From NCBI RefSeq assembly GCF_022201045.2, contig NC_068558.1:27237501-27301500 (forward strand): a stretch of DNA of 64,000 bases. Direction: 5' to 3'. Source of the DNA: Citrus sinensis (Eukaryota > Streptophyta > Magnoliopsida > Sapindales > Rutaceae). The position numbers were made by a program, and so were the translations under genes. The first letter of the stretch is position 1, and every line of letters begins with the position of its first letter. The notes beneath the pieces are model-generated. The model saw nothing but the letters and a program-made list of their open reading frames with translations, ran no database searches and was not told where the DNA came from. Positions 33,281 through 45,546 of the stretch are shown one piece after another.

Positions 33281-36200
33281 ATGGATCTGCTGAACTCTTT
33301 CTTGAATTTGGTGGTTCCGCCGGCCAGTTTGGTGATGATGGCTTTTGCATGGCCGGCTTTGTGCTTTGTCAATGGATGCGAGTGGCTTTATAACAATTTT
33401 TACAGTGAAAATATGGAAGATAAAGTTGTCATCATCACAGGAGCTTCTTCTGACATTGGAGAGGCAAGTTCATTTGTTGATAATTATTCTTTTTTTCCCT
33501 TAATTTCTCCTCAATTGTTCACTTTTAATTACTAAAGTACTTGGTTGTCGGAATTTTGAAATAATAATCATTTAACAGAAGTTCAAAATGGGTTGGCTTA
33601 TTTATCACCATTTTCCTTTTAAAACTTAGCACAATTGTTCAATTAGCCGTTTATTTATTTATATGTGGTTTGGGGAAGAAACCTTTTCATCTCATACTTT
33701 AATTCATTAATATGTGATTATATAAATAATATATATTTTTTCATAATTTTTTAATTGGTTGTAGCTAGTTTGAGGATGCGACTTATATTTATAATGAATC
33801 GCTGTTTCGTCCTTATCATGAATCAAGAAGTACAAGATTTTAGAGTTGCATTTGCAATACATGATGGTATGAAAAGGTAGCACCTATAATGGATAAAAGG
33901 AGAGTGAAATTGCTACAAAAATACCATTTTTATTATTATTATTATTATTATTTTTTGTGTATCATTTGTCCCTCAAACTTGGGCAACTGCAAACCATTAT
34001 ATTATAGAACAAGTCTTTGTGATTGCAGCAAATTGCATATGAATATGCAAAGAGGAAGGCCAACCTTGTGCTGGTGGCACGGAGAGAGAACCGACTTCGA
34101 GGGATCAGTCAGAACGCAAGATTTATGGGCGCCGGGCATATTATAACCATAGCTGCAGATGTTGTGAAGGAAGAAGATTGCAGGAGATTTGTTTCTGAGA
34201 CCATAAATGTCTTTGGACGCGGTCTGTCATCTCACCTTCATTAGATTGATGAATGAACATTACTTGGAATTGGTAGTAATCAGTACACAATCATTTGATA
34301 ACAAAGACCATAGATGAATACAATCCAATCAATGAAGTTACTTTAGTTTCCCTCAATAATAAAGAATCAAAAGCCGGTCGCAATGTTGCCTCTGCTGAAT
34401 GAAAAATCTTAATGTTTCTTTTAACATTGTAGCATTTCCCGTTGTAAAATTTTACCCGATTTCTAGCAGATTTTATCTGTTGTCGCAAGCTTATTATATT
34501 TTTCTCGATTGAACCCAATTGCTCAGTGCTTATTCATGGAAACCTGAGAGATTTTCTGACAATCTTATCATTGTCTTTGTTGTTAATAGTAATTACTTGT
34601 TCATGAAATTTGGTCTTTGAAGTCTCTTCAGTTAATCTTAGCATCATTCAAAGATTCCTTGCTGCTCCTATGCTCTAAAGGCAACATTGCATCATATGCA
34701 TTTGCTTGCTAGATGATACTTTGGTTAATAAAGTAGTGTCATGTCAGTTACCAAATGGGAATTCTAGTGAATTTCTAGTTATCTATCCCTTTACTTTTTC
34801 GTCTTCTTCAACTTAATCTCCAACCTTGCAGTGGACCATCTCGTAAACACAGCAAGTTTGGGACATACATTTTTCTTCGAGGAAGTGACAGATACCTCTA
34901 TTTTTCCCCGTTTGTTGGTAAGGTGTACAGGCTGAATTAGCAAACTCTTAAGAATTATCTCATACATAGAGTTGTTTTGAATTTGGCTAATATATTAAAG
35001 TCTGTTGTAAGTTAATAGTGCCAAATGTGTTTTGTGTAATTTGTCAATTCATACAGGACATAAATTTTTGGGGAAATGTTTATCCAACATTTGTTGCTCT
35101 CCCTTATCTTCATGAGAGCAATGGTCGAGTCGTTGTGAATGCATCGGTGGAGAACTGGTTACCTTTGCCAAGAATGAGCTTATATGCTGTGAGTATATAT
35201 AAGCATTGCATGCTTAATTTTCGTCTTGTCATTGATATTCATTCAGTTGAATTCTTCTTCTGCTTCCTTTAATGGAGCCTCTAATTGCAATTAAGAGCCT
35301 AAAGGATATGGATATTAAAATTCAAAAACAGGTTCAATTATAATGCTGTAGGGAAATAAAATGATTAGGACTCATTTGCCTGACTGAGTCCAGTTTCAAT
35401 ATAAGCCGCAAAAAACACTAATGACAGCATTAATGGAACTACCAAAGTTTTTGTCGCGAACAAAGTCCACATTCATTGTCTGTATACAGTGAAACACACT
35501 GCTCTGCAATTCTTACTGGAAATGATAATAAGTATGTAGTGATATCAGTGAAGTGCCTGTGCCATTCTCATTGCCTGCATGACAGCAACTATAATAATGA
35601 ATATGCAGTTGTTTTAAACTTTAGTTTCTTCTTTCTTTATTTATGTCACAAAAGTATACAACATAAATCAGGGTGTTTGACTCACTGGTGCTTTCCTTCT
35701 TTCCCAAGTCCGCAAAAGCGGCCCTCGTAACCTTCTATGAGTCATTGAGATTTGAATTGAATGATGAGGTTGGCATAACGATTGCAACTCATGGTTGGAT
35801 TGGAAGCGAAATGACCAAAGGCAAGTTCATGCTGGAGGACGGCGCAGAGATGCAATGGAAAGAAGAAAGAGAAGTAAGTTCTTGATTTTCTCTGTCACCA
35901 TTGTACTTGTTAGCTTTGCAAGATGCTGCAATCAATGTAGAACCTTGTATGTTCAGGATATATGAAGTCATGATGCTCCCTTGAATTTTTTGTTTTAGGT
36001 ACACGTGGCAGGTGGTCCTGTGGAGGATTTTGCAAGGCTAATTGTATCTGGAGCTTGCCGAGGAGATACATATGTAAAGTTCCCGAGCTGGTATGACGTG
36101 TTCCTGCTTTACCGTGTTTTCGCTCCCCATGTTCTCAACTGGACTTTCCGGCTGCTTATTTCATCAGAAGGCGCAAGAAGAACTTCTTTGATAGGGACGG

Positions 36201-36334
36201 GAAGACCGCTTTTGGAAGGTCCACCAGCGAGGCCTCGATTGGAGGGCACATCTCCGCGGCAAGTTCTCAGCAGTCCCTCTTCATTCTTCTCCCAATATAG
36301 TCCCTCTTCATCCTTCTCCCAATATAGTCCCTAG
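33281..36334 (+). CDS. HSD5: 11-beta-hydroxysteroid dehydrogenase-like (steroleosin, HSD5-like) SDR enzyme
   Basis: This gene encodes a short-chain dehydrogenase/reductase of the lipid-droplet or ER membrane, expected to use NADP(H) on sterol or brassinosteroid-like hydroxyl groups. The exons are 33281-33463, 34029-34221, 34832-34917, 35057-35188, 35709-35873 and 35999-36334, giving 364 residues. The N-terminus is a hydrophobic anchor with a proline knob (NLVVPPASLVMMAFAWPAL). It is followed by the dinucleotide motif TGASSDIGE, VDHLVNTASLGH, DINFWGNVYPT, and the catalytic Y197-x3-K201 created across the exon 4/5 junction. NNAG is replaced by NTAS, as I recall for this subfamily. The first intron uses a GC donor (GAG|gcaagt). 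The C-terminus ends in a short PSS-FSQYS repeat. Resemblance to Arabidopsis At4g10020 is from memory. Confidence 0.9.
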
Positions 36335-37732
36335 CATCGACAAAAATGGCGTGAAGAGGCCTCTTCGTTTATCATCTTTTAGTTATCCTCTCTTTGTTTA
36401 ATTTACAATTAGCTTTTTGGTCATAGCTTTGGATTTTTGTAACATTTGATTTTGCTTCGAATAAATAAGACTTGCTTCTGTAACCTGTTCAGCGATGATA
36501 AAGAACTTCATCAGTTTGCCTAATTAGTCCCTTCTAACTAACAAGAACAATTCCATTTGAACCATGATACATGCGTACATAAATTTGTTAATGATACTTC
36601 TAAATGCAAATAGACAATAGTTTAAGAGATGGGAGTGATTAAATAGATTATTTGTTGTTGAAAGAAAAACAAATTCAAAAATAACAAGGTTCTGTAGAAA
36701 TGTCAACAGTTTTTTTGAAAGGGTAAATTTAGATTGGAAGAAGATCCTACTACTTCAAAGCAATTGACTGGACATGTTTTCAAGCCTAATCCACTTTTTT
36801 GACTGGCATGCACATAATGTAATTATTATAAGGACCTGTCTATGGTACAGATTCTGTAACAAACATCTCCCGTCGTTCCACCATCCGATTGTCTATTGTT
36901 TAGTTTTTCGCTCCACATCCAACCACATCCAACGGCTGATGGTGCAGTCTCTAGCTTACGGATTCTGTAAGCTAGTCAAGTCCTTATTATAATATTAAAG
37001 CTTCAGCAGAATCTTGAGAGATCGGTGGATTTTGGACCTGAATCTAGTCAACATTACTTGCCACGACTACTACTCAAAAGTCTCAGACCACTTGCATGGA
37101 GCAGGCTGGAATTCTAGTACATGTGTTTTACAAAGTTGTTGAAAAAAAAGAAAAGATCCACTTGATAAATTGTGAACGAGAGTGTTTGATGGTATATTTG
37201 CAAAATGGATTCAATATTGAAAACGATACTTTTTCTGCAATATTAGGGTCTATCGGGATTCTGAATTGTATTTAGAAATTTTTAGCTCTAAATTAAAATT
37301 TACTTCCACTAACAATTTACGAGAAAACTTTAGCTCTATTCTATGAAAAATTTTAGAATATATCTGAAGTACCATGTCATTCATACAACAAACAATAATA
37401 TCATGACATGTGTGCATTTATTTTAAATAATTATTATATAAGTGCAGTTGTATTAAATTCAATTACACATATCATACTGTATGACATCAATTGATTATTG
37501 ATTATATTACATATGAGGCATTTTATAGAATTTCTGCTATTCTACGTCTTTGTGAAAAGAGAAAAGAAATTCACATAAAGACTCGAACAAGTGGCCCCAG
37601 CAATTCAACTATTAGGAAAAATTTTCAGACTGCACTTTTGGTTTTAAGACAACATTTGGTCTTTTACAAATCTTATTCTCAAACTATATATTTATTACTA
37701 TCCAAAAAAATAAAAAGAAAAAGAAAAAAGAC
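36335..37732. other. 3' flank and intergenic DNA between the HSD5-like and ERF genes
   Basis: It contains a poly(A) signal AATAAA at 36460-36465 for the upstream gene. A possible MITE remnant around 37240-37470 resembles 49480-49690 in its right half (ttattttaaataattattat and related words). No gene is supported. The ERF gene ends at 37733 on the opposite strand. Confidence 0.45.
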
Positions 37733-38230
37733 CTAATGATCGACTTGAGTCTTGAGATAATCTTCAACAGAAATGTTCAACTCTCCCTCTTCCGATGTCC
37801 CACAATCTTCAAACTCGTAATCATATTCCCAAAACTGCTTCTCATCAAGCACTTGCGTCGCTCCACTATTTTCATTTTCATTTTCATTTTCATCAGTCTT
37901 GTCTTTGTTTAAAACCATCTGAGCATCAACTCCCATGCCAGCGTCCGAAGCTGCTTTCTGTACGGATTTCGGCGACAGCTCTGCATGGACGACGCTTGCC
38001 GGCAACATTGACGGAAAGTTAAGGCCGTCAAGCGACCGCGGCCTCCGCAGGCAGTAGAAAGCGACGTCGTGGGCCATCGCGGCCGCCTCCGGGGTCGCGT
38101 AAGAGCCCAACCAGAGCCGTTCTTGTGAGCCGGGAACTCGAATTTCCGACACCCATTTGCCCCATTTCCGCCTTCTTATTCCTTTGTATTTCCTTTGATG
38201 GGCTGCATTCTCTTCTATGTTGCTTCCCAT
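37733..38230 (-). CDS. ERF021: AP2/ERF-domain transcription factor, ERF021-like (DREB group)
   Basis: This is an intronless gene of 165 residues. One AP2/ERF domain (about residues 15-73) runs from KYKGIRRRKWGKWVSEIRVP through ERLWLGSYATPEAAAMAHDV to LDGLNFP. It should bind GCC-box or DRE-type promoter elements in the nucleus. A conserved SPKSVQKAASDAGMGVDA block follows. Next comes an acidic tail with an ENENENEN run, coded by a short tandem repeat, and the end region FWEYDYEFEDCGTSEEGELNIS looks like an acidic activation segment. The combined features resemble Arabidopsis ERF021/At1g71450 from memory. The start is MGSNIEENAAHQ. A TATA box lies about 120 bases upstream. Confidence 0.9.
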   Translation of the reverse strand: MGSNIEENAAHQRKYKGIRRRKWGKWVSEIRVPGSQERLWLGSYATPEAAAMAHDVAFYCLRRPRSLDGLNFPSMLPASVVHAELSPKSVQKAASDAGMGVDAQMVLNKDKTDENENENENSGATQVLDEKQFWEYDYEFEDCGTSEEGELNISVEDYLKTQVDH

Positions 38231-38350
38231 CCCCTTTGCCGGAAGTGCTTTTGTGAAGAAGTGCTTCCTGAGAGAGTAAAAAAAAAATAAAATGATGTAC
38301 TGTGTAACGAGGTTGTGATTTTGAATCGCTGTAGGGAGGTGATACTTTCC

Positions 38351-38357
38351 TTATATA
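38351..38357 (-). promoter_or_regulatory. Probable TATA box of the ERF gene
   Basis: The minus strand reads CCTATATAAGG, about 121-127 bases upstream of the ERF start codon. This is consistent with a TATA-driven inducible regulator gene. Confidence 0.55.
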
Positions 38358-40632
38358 GGTTGAAGATTTTGGAAAGTCAGCGGATTATAATAACAGCTGC
38401 ATGCATGAAGAAGTGCTCATGGGGGCCAGGTCAAAATTTTCAATGGTCAAAGTAAGAGAAGATAGAAGCTCTTATCCAATGAAAATTTGGACGGAGATTT
38501 AGGTAGGCAAGTGCAAGTTGGAGGAATAATTAATGGGTGAAGAGAGAAAAACGAGCCACAACTTTTAAAAATTATTTGAAGAGCGGATGTGCAAATTGGC
38601 TGTACATGTGTGTGAAAAGGTCATTCGTCATCTAGCGTACGCAAAATTGTGTTGAGGAAATTAAATGATGAATAGGCCATAAGATATTTGCTGGGTCAAT
38701 GTCAAAAATTAATTTTGCTGGGCTAATCCATGAGGTCATGGAGCAACTTCTGCACCAGGTTAAAAGAATAAATCACAAGAGAATATACTTTAATTGGTCA
38801 ACTTAAGAGTAAGGAAAGAAGAAATAAATAAATAGATAAATAAACTAAAAAGGGGAGTAAAAGATAAATCTATTTTGGTAACTAAGGAATAAGGATGTTA
38901 GTTCCCTATCTCAATGCTTCATGAATATAGCTGATGAACCAATTGACTAGAAATTGTCATTTCTTCAAACTTAAAGTTAGGATTTATGGGAAATTCCATA
39001 AAGGCATTCTTAAATAATTAACGGGAATTTATTAACGGTTGACTCAGTTTGACCAATAAATTATAATTTTACCTTTGAACTATTTTATTTTTTATGAAAA
39101 AGTTAAATTAGAATTCAAATATAGAGATTTTGAGTAAATACTACATTAATTAGGATTCAACTTAAAGACTTAAATGTTGAGATGCTTTTATTGTATAAAA
39201 TAAAAGCACAATTCATGAATGTAAATGTTACCCTTTTTATTTTTTTTTTCAAAAAAAATAAATTTTATTAAGAGTACGAATAGAAAAACATTATATCTGA
39301 TCGAGGTTATAATATCAATTAAAAAATTATGGCCATTCTAACGTTAATCATATGCAACGTTATTTATAAATCAAGATTTTCAAAATTCATTTATATAATT
39401 ATTGGTTAATTAAAACTAAAAATAAAAATAATTAAATTTTAATTATACATTACAATAAACAATAAGTGGCATAAAATTTTTAAAAATTGGAAAGAAAAAA
39501 ACTTAAATAAAAAAAATCCTACTCCATAATTAAATTTTATGGTAAATAAAAAAAATCCTACTCCATAAATTAAAAAGCTCTCTCAAAAAATGAATGGAGA
39601 ACCTTTGTTAGAATAACTTGTGCCTCCCAGTTCAAGTAAAAACTTCTAATCTTAATTATGGTATGAGTTTAAATGTGTCTCTTATAGTTGAGATCCTTCT
39701 CAAAATATTCCGTGGTTAATATAAAAAAAAAAAAAAAAAAAAAAAGCTCTCGAAAGATGGACGGAGAAAGCACTTCCTCGAGAAGTTTTGAGAAGGGTAC
39801 GGCCTCTTTCAAACTCATGTCGGCCACATCTTCAATTTTATTTATTTATTTTGGCCACATGTCCAATTGAAAATTGAAAATGACGATTTTGGATCAATCC
39901 ATATCACGTGCGACAAATAGACATAAGACCGGATCAAACGTACTTCTGTTTTTTTTGTTAATTTGAAGGAGGATCAAACTTAATTAGACACATACGCAGG
40001 CTTGGTAAGAATACCCGCCCGACCCGGATCGGACCCGAATTGACCTATGCAGTCTTTCGCTCCTTACTAATATAAAAATCGTTTTTGGGCATTGATTTTC
40101 CGTGTGGGTTAATTTTTTTAATTTTAATAAATAAATTTAAAAAATACATAAAATAAGGTTCAAATAATTTTTTAATTTTATTTTTCATTTCTCTAAAATT
40201 TTATTTGCAGTGATACAATTTCTTTCTTTTTTTTTTAAATTCACTTTTTCAGATAATAGAAATCCGAAACAAAAACCCATGTCCCGGAGATGCTGGCTTG
40301 ACTAGGCCCGTTTGTGAAAAAGTCAGGTATGAACCCAAGTTCGGGAATCTGTTGAATCAATTCGAGTCGGTGCCGGGCAGATCCAAACTCGGACCGCACC
40401 CGAGCTTTTGCAAACGACTGCTATTCATCACGCTTTAAGTTTCGGTCTTCCGAAGTTATTACTTTTGTTTATTGTTACAACACAATCTTATGATTTATTT
40501 TTCTTAGATTTCTTTTTAAATTTATAATAATTTTATTTTTAATTATATCTTTAATTTGATTAATGATAATATACCCCATCGATTTATATAAAATTATTTG
40601 TTCAAAAATAATATTTATTATTGAGGGAAACC
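38358..40632. other. Intergenic DNA upstream of the ERF gene
   Basis: AT-rich with no gene. It includes a short direct repeat of about 38 bp ('aaaaaaaatcctactccata' at about 39509 and 39547), a poly(A) run of about 23 at 39722-39744 and a stretch rich in acc/cgg motifs (39990-40400, cccgacccggatcgg) that looks like a degraded DNA transposon. None of the small open frames is convincing. Confidence 0.45.
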
Positions 40633-40757
40633 TTAGGTACAATTGTGGTACCATACTACAGTTGCATCCAACCGTTAGATGCCAGTGAACCTCATCAATC
40701 CAAGTGCATCCAACGGCTGGATGTAACTTTAATACGGTACCACAGTTACACCGTAAC
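40633..40757. repeat. Fold-back MITE-like inverted repeat
   Basis: Left arm 40633-40682 (ggtacaattgtggtaccata..., ...catccaaccgttagatgc) pairs with right arm 40706-40757 (gcatccaacggctggatgta..., ...acggtaccacagttacaccg) with moderate mismatch around a 23-base centre. The arms carry the same gene-free motif in opposite sense, as in small fold-back insertions. Confidence 0.7.
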
Positions 40758-41582
40758 CTGATTCTTATTATTGTATCATTACTCAATAGTAAATCATTCA
40801 ATTTAAAAACTCATACTTTCATTGTTATTATGAGTTTTGAGATAAAATAGTCTTGGCAAGACATTTTGCTTTAAAATTTGATTCCAACCTACCTAGATCA
40901 GTTTTGTTATGATACAACTCGAATACCTATGCGCAGATCTTAGATGTATTTCTAAATATTCTTGAAAAAAAAAAAAAAACTCTTTAGACTTGAACCTCTT
41001 ATTTTCAAATGTATGTGAAATACCAATCAACTTGTGGGTGGTTTCTTATGAAATATCATTAAAACAAAGGTTAAAAGATAAAAATAGCAAATGAGAATTT
41101 ATCATATAAAAATTTGACTCCATTTCTTAATCAATATTTTATACTTTCTATTTTTTAAAACTTTTCAACATATGAATTAGGGACACATGCATGAATGAGT
41201 ACGATCTACGACCTAATTTAATTAGTAAAACCTTTTTCAGTGATAAACAGATATAAGGTTGTCATCCATTATGTCACCCAAATTTACAGTCCTAAGAAAG
41301 AAAAATGCCAGAATCGGAAAGATTCCTAACCAAAATGTTTTATGGTAACAATTGAGCATCCATACCAAATTCCGAACATAAACAAAGATCAAACAGCTCT
41401 ATTTTTAGGCAAATATACAACACAGAATCTCAATATTTCGAAGGTACAGAGAGATTGTATACATCAAAAAGTGTGATGACTAAACAGAAAAATTATCCTT
41501 CCTATGAATTAGGAGTAATTCTTTAAGCTGAATCATTTTGTGCAGAGAAATTCATCCCGTGGCCGACCAAAAATGTTGCAAT
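40758..41582. other. Intergenic DNA, 3' flank of the PSB33-like gene
   Basis: No gene is seen. A poly(A) run lies at about 40965-40979. The last 250 or so bases before 41583 are probably the 3' UTR of the minus-strand gene, since the sequence is less AT-rich there. Confidence 0.4.
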
Positions 41583-43917
41583 CTACTTGTTTAAAGCCCC
41601 TGCAACAGAATAAATAAAGTCCAAGAAACCTGTCCCTTTGAGCAGACCTTTTCCAGTTAAGAGCTCAAAATCTAACAACAAAAGGAAGCCGATTGCAGCT
41701 GCCTTTCCATTTATCAGTTCACTCGTTACGTTGAAACCGAACCCCTCTAGATCCTCATCGACCACCATTCTCACCTGTAAAATTGTAGAGACCTTCAATA
41801 TTTCTTACTTTTGACAAAGTAAAGAGGACAATATCGAGCGAAACTAGGTCATGCAGTTACCTCTTCGATATTAACATCCGTTGCTGTTACACCAGGTTGA
41901 GCTTTCCCGCTAAAGACAATCTCTGCAGAAGCATCGGAACTTGCACCTCCTTCCATTCTGATATAAATATTTTTCTCATCAGTTTTTACAGGAAAAATAT
42001 ACAATGTCGATAAAGCAGGTGTGAGGGCTCTTAACACAGGGTTGTTCGGATACCAATCCCTGACCGCTCCTGTACGAAGATCAAATGTGCTCTCTGTTGT
42101 TGGGCAAACTATACAACCATCCTATAGAAGAGAGAAACAGATATCCTCAAGCTTTAGCCATGTTAAAAACAAATACAGGCATGAAAAATTAAGTCTTTAC
42201 TGGAGATATAAGACAAAATAATTAGACCTAAAAGTAGTATGATTCGGAAGAAAACATTAAAAAAGATAGCCTCTACAAGATAAAAAAGATAGCCATACTT
42301 TTAAGTTTGTCATCTAACTTAAAGAAAAAACAGATGAAAAGAAGAAAGAATTCTTGGTCCAAGAATATGTGGTCAATAAGAGAAATTTGGATGAACTTCA
42401 GTTTGGCCCCAAATTCTATGATCATGAAAGCAGGGATCAGTTCAAAGAACAACTTGGGGCCATCTTTAGGACTCTTAAGACTTAGGCTCCATTTGATGTT
42501 ATTTTATAGCAGCAGTGGCCTTTAGCTATGCAAAAGTGTATGGTAAACACTTGCAACTATAATTTGGATATTAAGATGATTTACCCCACAATTGCCTGAC
42601 GAAATTAGATTACCATTACTATTTTCGTCAAAATCATCTCATAGCTAGAGCTTACATTAGCAAACACTATCAACTTTTTAATGAATGGCTAGTGATAAAA
42701 GTTGATATTATGCAGTAAATACAAACTTTTAACTAATAATTGATAAAAATAATAAAAGATATTATAAGTTTTTCATAAAAGTATGGGATAAAATCAACTT
42801 AGCTTCTAAACTACAGTGGCGCGTGTTTACTAAACAAAAGTGCTTACACCATTTAAGTCCCTTTCTAAAAAGTTGAAACACAAAAATTCAGATTTTTCTT
42901 TTCATCAGAAAAATCTCACTCTTCCAATGGAGAAATGCAGGTCCTTCAAAGACAGACGGACCTTCCCCCCAACCTGTATCCACAAACACCGAGCTACGAA
43001 CAATTCAACGAGCAACACCAAATACTTCGACCCAAAACAAGAATTACTTCAGCTAGCATATGCCAATCCCACAATGTGACATAACCCTCAGTTCAAGCTT
43101 CTCAGGAATATAGCCCAATACCAACCAAAAAAAAAAAAAAACCACCCAGCCCGAGTAACTAACAAAAAAATTGCTAATCACAAATGCCTCTAAGATAGAC
43201 TATAATTCAGCAAGCACAAAACATAAAGCCCTAAGCAATATATATATATTTTTTTCTCTTTCTATACCTAAACATCCGTCGACCTTTCTATGTCCACCGA
43301 GTTCTAAACGGGGGACTACGGGCTATCGCCTAGTTCAAACAATGATACAATCACTATTACACATCATTCAATCAACCATTTTAATTCTACACAATGCAAA
43401 ATTTTCAAAAACATCGTAGAATCAAATTGTATAAAAATGAAAAATAGAAAGGGAAAAAAATAGACTTTGAAACCTGGGTGAGCTTGGCATTGATCAAGCC
43501 TTCACTATAAGCACCTTCAGCAGGAGATCGATTCTCAATTGCAAATACTTCATCTTTATACCACAACAGCAATATCGTCTCTCCATCTTGAATAATCACC
43601 CGCCTTTCTCCTTTCGGCAGTGCCGACAGCGGCACCACCGGCACCCAGTTCTCCCCTCCGCCGCCTCCTCCCGACGCCGAAGACTCCTCCTCCGTCACCG
43701 AAACTTCGGCCGCCTTGCACGTCAACTTCCTTCCGCACGTGGGTATTTCACGTGGGGAAAAAGGGTAGTTGAGGGACAATGCGTGGCCACAACAACGGCT
43801 ACTTGGGGAGGAGGGAAGAGGCTGTCGTGTAGGTGGTGGTTTTCGGCGGGAAATGGAGCCGGCTTGTGGACGGGCAAAAGTGTAATTTTGAGGAAACGGT
43901 GAGGGTGTTGAAGCCAT
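41583..43917 (-). CDS. PSB33: Rieske-fold thylakoid protein PSB33/LIL8-like
   Basis: This is a photosystem II accessory protein of the thylakoid membrane, known in Arabidopsis to stabilise PSII supercomplexes and help light-harvesting balance. The exons are 43917-43474, 42121-41861 and 41774-41583, giving 298 residues. The N-terminus is rich in Ser, Pro and Arg with no acidic residues until about residue 55, which fits a chloroplast transit peptide. It is followed by a Rieske-like domain (WVPVVPLSALPKGERRVI, VFAIENRSPAEGAYSEGL, DGCIVCPTTESTFDLRTG). The usual Cys-x-His iron-sulfur ligand pairs are missing, so it should not hold a 2Fe-2S cluster. A C-terminal helix (about residues 259-275, AAAIGFLLLLDFELL) is the membrane anchor. 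Homology to At1g71500 is from memory. Confidence 0.92.
42480..42840. repeat. Possible MITE inside the first PSB33 intron
   Basis: Both sides of this intronic stretch carry related words in opposite sense (taaacacttgcaactat near 42543, gtttactaaacaaaagtgct near 42825), within AT-rich sequence of about 350 bp. No clean ends or target duplication could be set, so this is tentative. Confidence 0.3.
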
Positions 43918-44768
43918 TGTTGATGCTGCAGCGGATAGTAGTTTTGTGGAAGAATCAACAGAGGGTAAGTGAAGAAGAAGAAGAAGAACGTTTCATTGTT
44001 GCCACAGAAAGCGGATAACGAAGAAGAAGAAGCACTGTGTTCTAGTTTCAGCCACAATTATTTTTCTTAATTATTAATGGGTATCTAACATTTACCTCCC
44101 CTGTACTTTATCGTATTGTCACTTACGTAGCAGATTTTTATTTGATGGGCACTTACTCCCCTCGTCATTAAAATTAAGCAAATATTTCACTTCTTGACCT
44201 GCATGCTCACTTCACTTGAGCACTTTTCGGCGGAATGGTGAATTTTTATTTTTTAAAATATTAATTTATAACATAATAAGTAAATTAAATGTGAATCAAA
44301 TGGTCTGAATTCACAATAATGATTATTTTGACGATAAAAAGTTAAAAACACATCATAGAAAAAGATGATTTTATGAGATGAAAAATTTCAACATAAATAA
44401 AACTTGGTGAAAATATTGGCTTGATAAGATCTTATTAGCTCCTCATGTTTGCTCGTGGTCACAACAATTAAATATTTAAAGCTTGGTGAAAAATATTGAG
44501 CGTGTAAAGAAGATAGAATCTTTCGCAAGACGGTGTCGCACAGGAGAGGATCTGGACCCTTTATGATATAAAAGTAATAATGTATTTGTCCAAATATATA
44601 TGATGATACATGAGATGCGATTAGGTGCATGCCGTTGCACGTGTTATTGTGTGTAACGAACCACGTGCTACTTAATTCATAATTTTCTCTCATTTTCACC
44701 CTCAGCTAGTGAGACAGAGACACATTACCCATCACTCTTTTCTCTTTCACTCGCGTCACTACCGATTC
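43918..44768. other. Upstream region of PSB33 and spacer
   Basis: The first 120 bases form the PSB33 leader on the minus strand, with TTC-repeat runs (gaagaagaag on the plus strand near 43973 and 44021), a common plant 5' UTR feature. The rest is AT-rich without a gene. Confidence 0.45.
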
Positions 44769-45418
44769 ATGAATTATGAAGAAATAAAGGTTAGTTTTAA
44801 ATTTATCAAATACCTATCGATTGATTTGATTTCTTTGCATACATTAGTTCAATGTATATTAAATTTTTTATTAACAGAATCAGAAATAAATAAATAATAA
44901 TAATCCCTCAATAAATACAAATATATTATTATTGTAATAATCCTTACGCAAATATATTATTATCCCTCAATAAATAAAAATAATAATCCTTACGCAAAAA
45001 TGCATTAAAACGACAGAAATATTGAATAATTTATTATTTTTAGGAAGACAATGTGACATTGAAACTTCTTTACACATTGAAAAAGGACATTAGAGATGAA
45101 ATTCAAGATGATAAAGTTTCAAGAAAATGGACAAACAACAGTAGAACCATATTTTTTTATGGAAGCCTCCAAATTGTTGAAAATCAGTTCATTATTAATT
45201 TACATGAAAAGTGTGTACGATTTAAAAGAATAATAATTAATAATGTATTATTTATTGATTTATGGCTGCAAATTAGAACTAATAAAAATTATTATTTAAT
45301 TGAAATTATTCATTTATTTAGCAGATTTATAAGAGAATTAAAAAAAATTGTTAAAAAAATAGATTTGCAGGAACATCCACGTACCTCTGAAAATAATACT
45401 TGTCGTACAATTAATTAA
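44769..45418 (+). CDS. Doubtful two-exon gene, 131 residues, unknown
   Basis: I do not recognise this protein. A short first exon 44769-44789 (MNYEEIK) with a GT donor can be joined in phase 0 to 45044-45418 (acceptor tttttag), giving EDNVTLKLLYTLKKDIRDE and so on, ending at TAA. The product is rich in Ile, Asn and Lys, with a possible coiled or helical C-terminus (FIRELKKIVKKID). The codon use is strongly AT-rich, unlike the neighbouring genes, and the reading could be chance in AT-rich DNA. An expressed sequence would decide. Confidence 0.3.
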
Positions 45419-45546
45419 GAGTAACGCTAAGTATCCCAACATATAAGTCTTAATTTAAGTCCTAACTAATATGAGGTGATTAAGTAATTTTACTAGTTAT
45501 AAAAATAAAATCTATCATCTAATATTTGAGTGACACATAGCATTAA

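Noticed and set aside
37240..37470. MITE pair with 49480-49690
   Set aside because: Only AT-rich words such as ttattttaaataattattatat are shared; without clean ends the similarity may be compositional, so it is not listed as an element.
43588..44018. Plus-strand frames over the first PSB33 exon
   Set aside because: Antisense shadows of the GC-rich PSB33 exon on the minus strand.
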